The notes beneath the pieces were generated by a model that was given only the letters and a program-made list of their open reading frames with translations, made no database searches and was not told the origin of the DNA. Positions 9,618 to 22,868 of a stretch of 62,179 nucleotides of DNA are shown here, in pieces (the stretch's first letter is position 1; each line of letters begins with the position of its first letter). The stretch is taken from the NCBI GenBank assembly GCA_015501585.1, contig JADNRY010000358.1, forward strand, positions 1 to 62,179, given 5' to 3'. Source of the DNA: Rhodocollybia butyracea. Its lineage: Eukaryota; Basidiomycota; Agaricomycetes; Agaricales; Omphalotaceae. The position numbers were made by a program, and so were the translations under genes.

Positions 9618-11570
9618 ATGCGCTCGAACTTCGACAACACCCTTTTCTTTTCTCACCTATCCATTACATGCCTCTTTATCCTCTCCTTCTGCGCCTCGGT
9701 CATGCGTAGTTCGCCAGTTTATGCGACCGACTTTGTCGCCGACTCGCAGGTACTCGGTGCCATCGTCATTGCGCGAAACGGTGATCGCGTGGAGTACTAC
9801 CAGAACCCGGACACATACGAAGGTAGCCCTACTGAGACCACCGCTCTAGGAGAGGTTAGTTCACCCCATTCGTTCCAATACAACTACTCAAATCTTCTTC
9901 CTAGGTCGAATCTCACCAACTCGGTGCCGCCCTCCGCTCGGAATACCTCACGCCCACCTCTCCGTCTTACATTGACGGAATGCGCACCGACCTTGTGGAC
10001 AACAGTGAGATCAAGATCCGCGTCAAGAATGGTGGCGAAGGGACTGTGATTTTCGATTCTGCCATCGCTCTTCTTCAGGGCCTTTTTCCACCCAACCCCA
10101 AGAACAAAATCATTTTGGCCAACGACACTGAAGTAGTTGCTCCGCTCGGCGGGTACCAGTATGTCCCCGTTGAGACCGTGGAACCTAGCAACGACAGGAG
10201 CTTGGAGAGCTGGACGGACTGTCCTGTGAGTGGCCGCACGTACCTCTAATACGATATTCTGACTCGCGATGAACGTGTTAGGCATTTGAAGAACACATCA
10301 GGGAATTCTACGCCTCCGACGAATTCAAGAAGATGGAGGAAGATGCCCAGCCATTCTTCAAGTCTGTAAAGGACTTCGTCTTTGGAAGGCCCACTACCCT
10401 AGTTAACGCAGTACGTGGCGTTCTTACCTTCCAATAACCCATGAATCTAATCGCACTTTTCTCTTTTTCAATCAGTGGAACGCAAGTGTCTCGATTCTGC
10501 GTAAAACGTCAGGAAATGCTAATTAAACCTTGTTCACAGCTTTACGACTTCATGAACTCCCAGCTCGTCCACAACAAAACCTACGCTTACCGTCTCCCTC
10601 CCTCACTCCATGAAACTGCCCGCGGATTGGCGAACTACCATGAGAACGGTGTATTCTCGGACAAGGAGAGCGGTGGAATCGGAAACAGTAAATCTATTTT
10701 CTTCCTTTCATAATGGAGTTACTAACTTCATTGCAGTTGCTGGACGAACGATGCTTCAGCCCATCCTTGAGTCTTTGGAGCGTGTCGCCTTCAACGGTGA
10801 CCCCTTGCAGTTCATGCTCATCGAGACCGGATACCAGGCTTTCATCTCATTGTTCCATGAGTTGGACATCGTGAAGGAGAACCCTGACATGCAGGCTATC
10901 CGTGAGTTTTTGTGCGACTTTAGACAATTCTATCTCTCATTTCTTTCGACCTTCCCTTTCCCTCAGCCGACTATGCCTCTGCATTCGTCATTGAGCTTCG
11001 CCGAGGTTCCCCACCCGATGTTCGCGACTTCCTCCGCTTCAGGTTCAAAAATGGTACCCGTAACAGCTTCAAGACCGTCTATGTTTATGGAACCCACGCG
11101 GATATCCCCTTGACTGAATTCATCTACAAAGCTAAGGTAACTCCTGTCCCCGTCCTTGACCTTTACCTCGTCTAACTGACAACGATCCCAGGGAGGTGTC
11201 ATCTCCGGCAACAAGCAATGGGCTCAAGTCTGCGGAACCAGCTCTTTCTCGGAGTCACACAGCCTGACGGACAAAATTACATACGCCGTCAAACATCAAA
11301 CCATCTCTAGTATCACTTTGGCTTTGGTCATGTTCGTCGGTTTATACATTCTTCGCAACGTTCTGGTCAGAGTTGGAAAGACCGCCGGTCAAAAAATCAA
11401 GAACCTCCGAGGGCGTAAAGTTCAACTCGAGGGCGAGGAGGTCAGTCATGTCGATCTATCTATCCATCACTTTTCAGGGATGCTGATCACTTGCATATCG
11501 TATGTAGGTCCTCAATGTCGAAGCGATGTCTGCCCGTGTTCTCCCTGACGAGAAGATCACTCGGATTTAG
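9618..11570 (+). CDS. Membrane-anchored histidine-phosphatase-superfamily protein with Asn in place of the catalytic His
   Basis: Nine exons give 497 residues: 9618-9854, 9905-10225, 10282-10410, a putative 12-nt microexon beginning with TGGAAC, 10540-10687, 10737-10901, 10967-11136, 11192-11440 and 11508-11570. An N-terminal hydrophobic segment looks like a signal peptide. The region LGAIVIARNGDRVEYY aligns with the family's RHGxR phosphate-binding loop, but the catalytic His is Asn (codon AAC at 9777-9779). A later THADIPLTEFIY resembles the distal His/Asp region. Near the C-terminus ITLALVMFVGLYIL is a transmembrane helix followed by a basic cytosolic tail. Known members are acid phosphatases or phytases; with RNG in place of RHG this one may be inactive or use altered chemistry. 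Confidence 0.8.
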
Positions 11571-11951
11571 ATGCATCGATGTTGTGTATGTATAGGACTC
11601 GAAATGCCCGCGGCACGAGTACAGGTGTGGTACGAAATGGACCTCAGGTAGTCTCGCATTATTGATAGTGACAGACAGTCAGTTACTTTTGCATAAACAA
11701 GGACGTGCATCCCTATTCCTCTCAATACATATTTATATCCACCGGAACGCGAGATGCTTTTAAGTTGTCGGCGCCTTCCATCTTTTGGACCACGCGGAAA
11801 GTGACCGCCCTCTTCCCACCAATTGCAAGTATGAGTTTCAATAGGTGTCAGGTGATACGTCTCTTGACCGCTGGGGCCGAGATATCCGTGCTCGCCAGTG
11901 GCCACTCTTGGTGTTGATAAATGTGAATCCCTGTGAGCGTACAAACCACAA

Positions 11952-12989
11952 ATGGCTTCTCTGTCTGCTGCGTCCACTGTCACTGAGGGAACGATTCCCT
12001 TCGTTGTTCCCTCCCTCCCAGAAAAACCTTGCCAGACTTACTACAAAATCTTCGGCACTCTAAGCAAAGGTGTTACGCCTCTCATCGCTCTGCATGGAGG
12101 TCCAGGTGTGGGCCACGAATATCTCCTCGCCCTTGAGGACCTGGGAGTGCCCTTGATTCTATATGATCAGATGGGTTGCGGGAAATCGACTCACTACCCC
12201 GAGAAAATGGGGGATACTTCCTTCTGGACGGAACAGCTTTTCCTGGACGAACTGAACACAGTAATCCATTATCTTGGAGTACAAGACGACTACAACTTGG
12301 CTGGACATTCGTGGGGCGGAATGCTCGCGTCTCGCCACGCCGCACTCCAGCCTCAAGGCTTAAAACGCCTTGTCTTGATGAGCTGTCCCGCAGATATGAA
12401 AATGTGGGTTGAAGCGCAGAATAGACTCCGCCAGCGCTTGCCGAAAGAAGTCCAGGATATAATGGAAAAGCACGAAGTAAACAAAACGACCGACTCGGAG
12501 GGGTATCAAGAGGTTATGGAGATTTTTTATGAACAATTTCTGTGCTTGCTAAAACCGATGCCCGAGCCAATTATGCATAGCTTAAAGGAGATAGAAAGAG
12601 ACCCAACAGTTTACTTGACGATGTAAGTCATATCCGGAGATTTTTTCTTGCCGGCTCCAGAGTCATAACCTCAGCCTCCTTGTATGTAGGAACGGCCCTT
12701 CTGAATTTCATGTTATTGGTCCATTGGCAGATTGGAGTATAATCGAAGATGTGCACAAGATCAGTGTACCGACTTTGATCACCAACGGCCGTTTCGATGA
12801 AGCTCAAGATGAGGTAGTTGCGCCTTTCTTCGAAAAGATTTCCCGTGTTAAATGGGTGAGATTTGACAATTCGGTGAGTCAAAAGCTGTCGGAAATAGCA
12901 TGTACTAACAGGAGGTTCAGAGCCATATGCCCCACCATGAAGAAAGGGACAGGTACATGAAGGAGGTGAAGGCGTTTTTGGCGTATTAA
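11952..12989 (+). CDS. Proline iminopeptidase / L-amino-acid amidase (alpha/beta hydrolase, peptidase S33)
   Basis: Three exons (11952-12622, 12690-12873, 12921-12989) give 307 residues, the usual length for the family. The product removes N-terminal proline or hydrolyses amino-acid amides. HGGPG at residues 48-52 is the oxyanion motif, GHSWGG at 118-123 carries the nucleophile Ser120, NGRFDEAQDE holds the acid, and SSHMPHHEERDRY in the last exon holds the catalytic His. YDQMGCGKST is also typical. There is no signal peptide, so it is probably cytosolic. Its start lies about 380 bp downstream of the phosphatase stop, on the same strand. It appears intact. Confidence 0.92.
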
Positions 12990-15900
12990 CCAATGTCATG
13001 TCATGGTAAGGGCGCAGGATTTGCGGCGTCTAGTAGATATCAGAAGGACATAACCCTCATACGCTCTCACTCATCGGCCTTCACCAAGCTCCGTCTACTG
13101 AACGGCCGCTTGTTGTACTCTACAAGTAATACCAACAAGATTCGTTGAAGCGCGGGCACGTGATTTCCACGTGCAAAGTTAAAAGAGCTCCTAGAAAATT
13201 TAAAAGTTGTCTCCCACTGATCCTTGAGGGATATGTTAAAAATCCTGCCACGATTAGCCATCTGTCCATGAATATGAAGCTATATAGGAGGGTTGAGCCT
13301 TGATCGTTCAAGCTTACTGATTACCTACCTACAGTAGTACCTACTAGTACCATTTTAGTAATATCGCTGTATCACCAGAAGTTGATAAAAATCACACACG
13401 GGCATCGTGTGATACCTTGCACATGTGTGATAACCTTGTAAATATGTATGACTTCATCAACAGATTTGACCGAACAACGATGATCAGTTATCTGCGCAGC
13501 ACTGACATCTACTGACATCTGTAGATGATGTTGATCAGCAGGTGGCGTTAGGTGGACTTGTAAGGTCTTCCTTGAGTGGCGTTAGGTGGAATCGAGTTTT
13601 CCTTTAGAATGTTAAGAGTCGTCGGTGGGTAATACAGTCCAATACATGGAATCCTAGTTGTGCAAGGAATATCCGCGGTTTGCAATACTTATTTGGCTTT
13701 CCCGACGATCCTGCGACTATCATATTCTATATGATGAGGTCGTATCGCTGAAATTCACTATGCCAATTCGCCTTGAGTTACTGCATATCTGTTTGGCCTA
13801 ATTCGGTATCAAGGATCTGCAAATGTATTCTGCTGGTGTGAGACGAAGAATACAAGCACAATCCGAGGTTCCGAATGGATGGTGAGGCAACGAGGATGGA
13901 TGCAAACTTGATGCAAACTGCCGTATGTTTTTGCTGAGTGTGCACATAATCGGCAGAATCGATGGAATATATTTGCTGTATCAAGGTAGACTGCCAGGGC
14001 TGTCCCAGAAGATCGATAGAACAAAGACTTCCTGCTTAAGAAAAATTAAAACATTGGGGAGACAAGGTTTGTCCGGGCCTGTGAGAAGGGCCGAGCGGCC
14101 ATGTACTGAAAGTTTCTTTTTTTGAGGTGATACACCAGGCTCACTGAGAATGAATGTAATTTTTTTACTTAGTTCAGAATAGACCACTTACACCAGGCCT
14201 TAAGTTAAGTTTCATAAACATGATTGTGAAGTGGATAAATACATCGTATACGAGAGGAGATCTTACTTTCCGAAGAATATGAGTCACTCGACAGCTCATT
14301 TCTGAAGATCAGTACTACTTTCCGAATAACTCGACGTTGGAATAATTAGTTCAGTTTGAGACTGCGTAGTTAAGCTTAAGCGCTGTGCACAAGCACCAGC
14401 CCAACAAAGTTCAAAGTTGCTCTAGCGATATCGTAGTACAGGTACTTGCACGACCATCACTCTTCGCTGTGTAGCCACCGACGCCACCTACTACGGTATC
14501 AGAGTCGCAGTCTTCAGGAGGGCGCGGTGATTGTGCGTTGCATGTAGTCGTACATATGTGCACGCCCACCGGCACCAGCACCACTCGCTGCAAGACAAAA
14601 TAGCGTCTATTCGCTTCAACCAGGAATTTCAGTTTTTAGGTTTGCAATTTACCTTTTCAGTCGAACCCCCTTTAGGACTTGACTTCTGATGTGGTCTCTT
14701 CATAGACGGCTTTCTCTCTGGACACTTGTGCTCTCAGCTGGTCGTGATTTGCCGTTATCAGATCTTCTCCGACGTCATATTTGGTTTTCTTTTCCTCCGT
14801 GCTATTGTATTTTTGCTGAACTGTCCATTATCGGCAGCCATAAATTGCAGTCGCGTAATTAATGGCATTTAAGAACGGGAGGTGAACACTAGGATATTCA
14901 GTTGGGGTATAACAATTAAGCAGTTCACATCGCGCTCTTCTTCTGCTAATATTCTTGTAACATTTCTCGGGATGGCATTCGGATTTTCGTATTCAAGCTC
15001 CAGCGATGCAGTGGAGCCCTAGTAAAGGTCGGACCACAAGCTCTGATCTCTTTGAGGGAGTCTTGATAAGGACTAATTAACGGAAGTCGAACGAGGTCTG
15101 TTTTTTTTTTTTTTTTTTTCATTTTTGAACACAAAAAACCCGTCAAGTCCACTCCGCCGACTACGCTTTCAAGCTCAAACATCATGATCAGTGACTCAGA
15201 GAACAGTGATGATGAACCTCACCTTCACCACAGGTACCATCCCGTTGATGTCGGTGGGCGCCTGTACTCTAGATCTACTCTAACTGCACGACAACTCCAC
15301 GTTGTAACGAAGCTTCTTCTGTTAATAGCAATAGACCTCAGCGCCAATATAAAGCGCGTACTTTTCAGCTCCGAGCGATCCGCCCACGTCGCAGAAAATC
15401 AATACTGTATGAGGCATGCAAGCGCTCCATGGATGGCGCCACAAGTAGCCGGAGATCGTTGATTAGAACAGATACCAAGGAATTCCATATCCTACTTCAA
15501 GATGTAAAGAATCAACGCCAATCTAATGCGAGGCGTCTGTCAGTATCACGATATGAATTATAGCTGTGAAAATGTTTGCCTAAACGAGGCAGTGACTAGT
15601 CCAATTTCAAGCTGATTCCATCGCTGACGCTTGGTGTTCAACGCATTGGCTTGAGCATCCTTCCGGTGCCAAACAAATGTCTTTCGAGTAATGTGAGAGT
15701 TTGCAGCTAGTCTATGGACGCCCCCGCTAATAATATAGTTATATTTATACACCTCGGGAAGATAGTTTTTGTAATTCTCAGCGTGTCAACCTGTTTGGGA
15801 ATGCATAGAGTGAGCGAGTGCTCATACTGTACTAGTCAAGAATGCATAAATCAAATATTGGAATATGTGCAGGAGGTTCACAAGTAGTAGCAGCGAAGGA

Positions 15901-16068
15901 GGATGAAAATATGGAATGGGATAAAAATACAAGTTGGAAGGAAATATCGGCCAATTCTAGCCGTACCATCATGATCCCGTGACTATGTGGGCTCACGGCA
16001 CACGCTGTTCTCACGTTCCGTTTCTCCTTTGTACGTCCACTCCCTGTCGTGGTAGAGCTTTTTTGAAG
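12990..16068. other. Three-kilobase interval without a supported gene
   Basis: Scattered open frames lack motifs and splice continuity. Small local features are: CTGACATCTA-type direct repeats near 13500-13520, a repeated TGGCGTTAGGTGGA word near 13543-13590, and a run of about 20 T at 15100-15119. An open frame at 15184-15462 has no recognisable features. Confidence 0.5.
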
Positions 16069-18744
16069 ATGGAGGGCGATAATGACCGCTATGTAGGTGA
16101 ATCAGGGCTAGGCATGCCACTTTCAGCTGGTGAAGGAGACAGATTTCTGGAGCAGCCGAGAGCGTCTTTTTTGGATTCAAATGCAGGCAATTCGGTGCAG
16201 TCATCACCCAATAACTCTTCACCACTTTTGGTTGGAAACAAACCTGAAGCTGATAGCTCAGTACCACCAACACCACCGCCAACATCCCGTTCACGTAGAC
16301 GGCGGCCAATATTTCTTGCCCTTGGTGGATTCATTATTTTAGCAGTCGTGGTTCTTGCCGTGATTCTGCCGGTTTTTTTCAAAGTCATAAAGCCCAAGCA
16401 AGACAAATCCAGTGCCGACCGTGTGGGCAGTGAAGGCAGTGGAAGCAATGGAAGCAGCGGAAATGCTCCAGGAAAAAATCCTGGAAGCCCGAGTGGTGCT
16501 ATATCGGGTGGTAATGGATCTCAAGTCATAACTGAAGATGGCACCACCTTTACTTACATCAACCCATTCGGTGGATACTGTAAGCTTCTTGATTTGCGTT
16601 GCTCAAATCCCGATTAACTCTGCGTTCCAGGGGTGTCGGATCCTTCGAACCCGTTCAACAATGATGCGCGACCAAACTTTTGGACACCGCCGTTGAATAC
16701 AAGCTGGGACTGGACTAACGATGTAATCTATGGGTATGATGTTCTACTTTGCTTTATGTGCTACTGTAAATTCTTTTTCCAGTGTCAATCTAGGCGGTCT
16801 TTTCGTTATCGAGCCATTTATCACGCCTTCTTTTTTCGAAAAGTACCCAACCGCCGTCGATGAATGGACATTGAGTGAAGCTATGACTGCTGATACCAGC
16901 CCAGGCGGTGGTCTTAACCAGCTCGAAGACCATTACAACACGTTTGTCGTGCGTATCTCGCATGCAGTGGAGGCGTTTCACTGATAAATGATTTCATGCT
17001 GCTTGTCTGCAGACAGAGCAAGATATAGCTGAGATCGCCGGTGCGGGCCTCAATTGGATCAGGCTCCCCATTCCCTACTGGGCAATCGATGTCTGGCCAG
17101 GTGAACCTTTTTTAGCCCGAACCAGTTGGAAGTAAGCGCGTCAAAAGCGGTCCTCGTTTTTTCTATCTGATCATCTTTCAGGTACATTCTTCGTGTTCTT
17201 GGTTGGGCACGAAAATATGGTCTCCGCGTCAACCTCGATTTGCATACGATTCCTGGCTCTCAGAATGGTAAGAAGTCTTTTTTTTCCATGTCAACCAGAT
17301 TCCTGATGCTATCTTCATCGTAGGTTTCAATCACTCTGGCAAACTTGGTTCAGTCAACTTCCTGAATGGAGTAATGGGTATCGCTAACGCACAGCGCGCA
17401 CTGAACTACATCAGAATTCTAACTGAGTTCATTACTCAGGAAGAGTTTCTTGACGTTGTCCCAGTTTTTGGAATCGTTAACGAGGCGCTGTTGACTACCA
17501 TTGGCATGAACCAGTTGTCTGAATTGTAAGCTCGCTCGTCCGATATCTTGACAACAGCACTAATGCAAGATTCTCGTAGCTACCTTGAGGCGCACGACAT
17601 GATCCGAGGCATCACTGGTTTGGGTGAAGGCCACGGTCCTTTCATTTCTATTCACGATGGGTTTATCGGCGTCGACTCGTGGAACGGCTTTCTCCCTGGC
17701 TCCGATCGCATCATCCTTGACACTCATCGTCAGTGATTCGTGTAGCTTCAGGGTCTAGCGCAAACTGAAACTAAACTCACAGCTTATTTCGCCTTTGATG
17801 GAGCACCCAATGTAGCACCCATCGCTACTGGTACTGGACCAAATGCAGGGTAAGTTTTTTCTTCCTGGTCTCTGCTGGTCTGTTGATGTTCACCTTTATA
17901 GTGGAGTCTGGCCGTCACAAGCCTGCAATGCTTGGGGACCTGTCATGAACATCAGGTATCATCTCGTTTTCAGTTGTCAGATTCCAACTGACAGTTTCTT
18001 CGCAGTCGCAATACCTTTGGAGTGACCATCGCTGGAGAATTTTCTGGAGGCTACAACGACTGTGGTCTTTTCTTATTGGGCATAAATACACCACCGACCT
18101 TTGGTGGTGATTGCAGTATTTGGCAAGATGCTTCGACCTGGAACGAGACCGTCATAGCTGGTGTCAAGGCTTTTGTCCTCGCTAGCATGGACGCAAACCA
18201 GAACTGGTTCTACTGGACGTGGAAGATTGGCAACTCGACGGCGAACAACCGAGTCGAGTCCCCTCTTTGGTCATATCAACTTGGTCTTCAGGGAGGGTGG
18301 ATTCCTACGGACCCCCGAGAAGCGGCTGGGACTTGCGCTGCCTTAAGCGTAAGTTCCCCGTGGAAGGGAACTTTCCTGCCTTGGCAGACTGGCGGAACAG
18401 GTGCAGGGACTATTGCTGCCACTGCTACCGCTGAATTTGGTGTCTATCCTCCCGCCCAGATATCGAACGTTCCAGCAGCTGAGATGCCCTTCCTCCCCAC
18501 CTATCTCCCAACCGGCTCCATAGAGACCCTTCCGCCACCAACGCTGACTGGAACCACTACAAGCATCAGTGAAGGAAACGGATGGTTCGATTCGTCCGAT
18601 ACTACTGGCGCTCCTACATCTATCGTTGGATGCTCCTACCCCTCCGCCTGGGACGCTGTCGATGCCGTTGTCCCTGATACTGTCTGTGGGCGGCAGCTGG
18701 CGCTACTGCTGTTGCCACTTCAACGGCCCTTCCCGCAGCTTTGA
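16069..18744 (+). CDS. GH5 exo-1,3-beta-glucanase, type II membrane-anchored
   Basis: Ten exons (16069-16579, 16631-16733, 16783-16948, 17013-17131, 17182-17267, 17324-17525, 17580-17728, 17783-17849, 17902-17955, 18006-18744) join in frame to about 731 residues. A Ser/Pro-rich cytosolic tail ends in RSRRRRP, followed by a transmembrane helix (about 81-105), a Ser/Gly linker and a GH5 subfamily 9-like domain. Motifs: VNLGGLFVIEPFITPS, GLNWIRLPIPYWAI, VFGIVNEALL (acid/base Glu), TIAGEFSGGYNDCG (nucleophile Glu) and WFYWTWKIG. It should act on cell-wall beta-1,3-glucan at the cell surface. The last codons are uncertain: past 18680 a +1 frame encodes a small-residue C-terminus (AAAGATAVATST..) ending at 18761, more like a family tail than the annotated frame. 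Confidence 0.9.
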
Positions 18745-18761
18745 CTGCTACTGTGTCTTAA

Positions 18762-20935
18762 GTTCTACGCTTGCTTCAGTTATGGATAATTGGATATTTT
18801 TTATTCCAGGCTAGCTCCACGGCGTTGTCCAAAGGAGACGCTAGAGCTAATGCCAAAATCTGGTGCTCGGGATTAGGTCATTCATCTACGTTCTCCTGCA
18901 TCTACGTAGGATCGTATGGCGCCCGTTATTTTTATCGCTCCTGTCTGTTTTATCGGACTCTTCCATTATACCACTAGCGCACACTCGTTTACCGCTGTTA
19001 AGGCTCGTATATCTTTGCTTAAGGAACTTTCGGTAATGAATAAGAACTTGTTATATTAATCCTAAAAGTTATATCGCAATGAGGTCTCCAAAGCGCCTGG
19101 GAAGGTCCGTATCTTTCGTCTCGATGCTGCTGCGATAAGCGAAAAACGATCATCCGCTCCCCCACTCGTGTTGGAACATTGTATTTGTGGAGATCACGAT
19201 GTACCAGCGTCTCCAAAACATTGGAACAAATCTTAGAGAGATCGTGGTTTCGGACTTCAGCACGTTTATCAACCAATCGGAGCAAAAAATGATTTATCAC
19301 AAACACGATTTACTTGGGAGGTGAATTACTTTTACAGAGCCCTAATATTGTGATCAATTTGAAGACTCTTGCCTCGCTGCGTACTGCTATAACCTGCTTT
19401 TCAGTCGCGTGAAAGAAACCGGTAGCCGGACCTCAAGGTCTACGGAAGCTAGATGGCCCCGGTCACACTGCTAATTGTGAAGGCATGCCGGGGCTCGTCT
19501 TTGAATTGCAAAAACACTCCCCACAGCGAGTGCTACAAAGGTACACTGAGCTAGACTGACCCCAGGAACCAACCAGTCAGGTCCGTGTCCTCGATTGTTC
19601 TCAAAAGCTATGCATCTGGGTGAGTCTTTCGAGTGAATTGAGTTAGTTACAATCTATCCGAGTCCTTGTCTTCGCCCTCAGTTTACATAAATCGGGAACA
19701 AAGGTAATGTGTGACCGAGGCGGCGATATTACTTGTTCAGCATCCAGGGATAGGATGGAGCCTAGGGTAAGAAGGAAGTCGCATTGCCCTAAGCTTGCAG
19801 TGACAGCAACTCCTATCAAGTTTGCCAGCTTCCGTACCACGTGCCTCGTAATGCGTACCAAAATGCACCTCCAACCCCCACCCCCATCACATCTTTCCAT
19901 TTCCTGGTAAGCCCAACGACAACCCAACCACGAATACACTCTCTGTGTCTCTAGCTTGCTTGCGGCTCTCCTCCGAACGATTTGTGTTGGCGTAGCTTTG
20001 AACTAGTTGAACAACGCATGTCCTCCCCGCCAATCACTGCAATGAGGACGGAGCTTTGTACATATTCTGAGCGAAACATTTACTAGAATCTTCAATCTCT
20101 TTTCCAACTCCGCTTGTTATCCACGCGCCTGGCTCTATTTGTTGATTGGCCAATCACTATGTTTCTCCGATCTCAATGGAAACATCAAAAATCTTGAACT
20201 TTATCTCCTTCCACGCCCAACCCTAATACCATTGGCGCTCAACCCTATGTACTTGTACAACTGATCATTTTTATGACGTCTGATTTAGTTCGTGTCAGGC
20301 TTCAGCATTCTTGAAGTTGATGCTGCTCGTTCAGTTTGCAGTACAACCAAAAGCTATCATAGAGCTTGTCGATTTGCAGATCATAGCGACTTCTGTCCAA
20401 TTCTGAAGAAGGCACTGTGGCCTCCGAAGCAAGCCAACTCTCCGCCGAGCTCTCCTTCCGGTCGGCCAATCTTCACCCCGACGTGTGGCTTTATGACACT
20501 GGCATGAGAACTTTGAAGTAGGTACAGACAAATATGATATCTGCAGTTCGGAATATATATTCGGACGGCCGGATTAAGTCGATTTGCTTATTGTCGAAAT
20601 CATCGTAGGAAAACTCAGGTGGGTTCATTCTTGTCTAAAGACATGGGCTCGCATCGCCTATTTTGGTTTTCATTATATTTTAGAAGACTTTCCGATGGAA
20701 GTTCCGATTTTAAACGATAACATACTCATGTCGAGGTTACTCATCGCTGTGTATGTTTATTACGAGAGATGCAATCTCAAACGGAGGTAATTTTTTCATT
20801 TATCTGGTTCTGCCGAACAAGGCTTTTAGCGATAATCCTTTATACAGGCTCATCAACAAACAACTCGGTCTCGTTTATTTAAAGGATCGCCTGTCGAATC
20901 CCTGTTTTCCGCTAAGCCACTGTCTTCTTTCCTCC
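18762..20935. other. Interval without a supported gene
   Basis: Nothing beyond short open frames on both strands was seen. The 300 bp before 20936 are the likely promoter of the TEA-domain gene. Confidence 0.5.
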
Positions 20936-22513
20936 ATGGCGTACTTTCCTAGTCTTTCTAACTCGCAGCATACATCTGACAGTGATGCATCGAGTACTTC
21001 ATCGTCTTCACCTACACTTGATAGCCGTTCACTAAGTTGTACTACCTCGTATAACGCAGGCACCCCGGAAACCGATGATGTTTTCCGAGCCGTCGTCAAA
21101 TGCCGGAAAAGTTGGAAAACCCTGAAAGGGGGTAAAGTAGTGTGGCCCCTACACTTGGAGGCCGCGTTACTCGAAGGTTAGAACAATCAGGTCGCGTCTT
21201 GAGGTGTACTAAATGTTATGTCTAGGTCTTTCTCTTTATCAGCCCGATAACTCTCGAGAAACTCTACTTTTGGGCCGGTATGTATCTTTACCACACTGGA
21301 ACCAGTATATTGTTGAACCCATATTTTACAGGTTCCCCATGCGCAATAGATTCATCTCTGAGCATATTTTACGAACCACAGGAGAGGTCCGGACCGCAAA
21401 ACAGGTCGGAAGTCGTTTACAGCAACTCCGGGATACCTGTGGAGGAGGGAGAAAGCGTACGTTGCATTTATTACCCGTTATAACTCAAACGCTTATTCCC
21501 ACTAGTCCAGAAACTACTTTCGCCCGTCTTGAACTCTGGCACCCCAGTCTCTAACCGATCGCACTACTCACTTCGTCGTTATGGATCTCGCTCATCCATG
21601 CACAGTTCTTCATCTGGCCCAGGTTCTCCGGTATCCACAGACGAGGTCGACTCGCCCTGGAACCTGGCCTCTTCGTCATCGAACGTATTCTACATTGATA
21701 TTCTGCCTGAGAGCACTAGCACCTCCATTGTTTCTGATCTCGATTACACCGAACCACTTGAAGGCGGTATCTTGTCCAAGGCGCATGGACCTCGGCCTAT
21801 ACGAGCCATCAAGCCCTGCCTAGCCTTCACATCGAACAGCGACTCCTCCTTGAATGCAATCTCAGAGTTCACCGTATCCAATGGCGAAGTCGAGTACAGG
21901 GATCAATCTCCGTTATCCGTTGACCCGACCACACCGACACCTGAAGGCTCAGTAGCGCTCTACACATGTCATTTGGTCCCAAATTTCTGGGAGATGATCT
22001 GCCATAGCCCAGGTGAGTCCTCTTCGTCCCACTGAAATTATACGTATGTTCTAAACGCTTTGTAGATCCCACTCAGTTCACCATCTACCATACTGTCGAA
22101 CGAGGTCATTCTCTCGACTCGGAAATTCCGCTGTTTTCTGCGACATATAAATTCCGCTATATGCCGCCACAAAGACTACGCTCTCCGCCCTCTTCTTTCG
22201 CAGCCCTAACTTCGGGTATCAACACATCCCAGGACGTTCATGCTGTCGGAAGGGAGTGGTTCCAAATCGGAAATATCCAAGAACTGCCGACCAACGATTA
22301 TAAAAATTGGCAAGATTGTGTACCTATGAACCAACATCGAGGATACGATTCTATGCCCGCTAGCCCAGGTTGGGATGATTACCGCACTCTTGATAGCAAT
22401 TCTTCTTCGCCAACAACGCCGAACTTTCCTAGCCAATCTCAACTTGTGAGTAAACCTCTATCTACGATCTAAGACTATACTTATCTGGGATTCTCTAGTA
22501 CTTGTCGCACTAA
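20936..22513 (+). CDS. TEA/ATTS-domain transcription factor
   Basis: Six exons (20936-21176, 21226-21277, 21332-21456, 21506-22012, 22066-22445, 22499-22513) give about 439 residues. The DNA-binding TEA domain spans about residues 69-137: WPLHLEAALLEGLSLYQP, then GRFPMRNRFISEHIL and RTAKQVGSRLQQLRD, matching the three-helix domain of AbaA/TEC1/TEAD proteins. The rest is Ser/Pro-rich with a C-terminal segment (LVPNFWEMICHSPDPTQFTI) that may be an interaction region. Fungal members control development and morphogenesis. The last 53-bp intron (GTGAGT..TAG) is inferred; without it the frame stops at 22472. Confidence 0.85.
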
Positions 22514-22868
22514 ATGTAGTTAATACGGCGGACGAGCGTATTCGAACTCTAGCCCTTCGTATAATTTATTTGTTATATATTACTGTACGTTTTTGCAGCT
22601 TTCTACTTGGGGCTTTCCAACTCATTTTAAAAGAAGTACCTGTATATAGTAGTTACAACGTACATACATAGGCGCTTTGTCTCTCTGAACACTTATAAGT
22701 ACATATGTAATGCGAATTAAAACAAGTGTCAAGTTCTAGACAGTATGTTGTACTACTTTACACCAGGTGGATCAATTCAAATCAACTTTGAACTCAACAT
22801 CGCCTCGGCTTGTCTAGTTTGCTCGCTTCCCGCGCCGTAGATCTTAGGAAAAACTAGTCATTGGATAA

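Noticed and set aside
15184..15462. Possible 92-residue protein after a poly-T tract
   Set aside because: No motif, no splice support and no neighbouring exon; composition alone is not enough.
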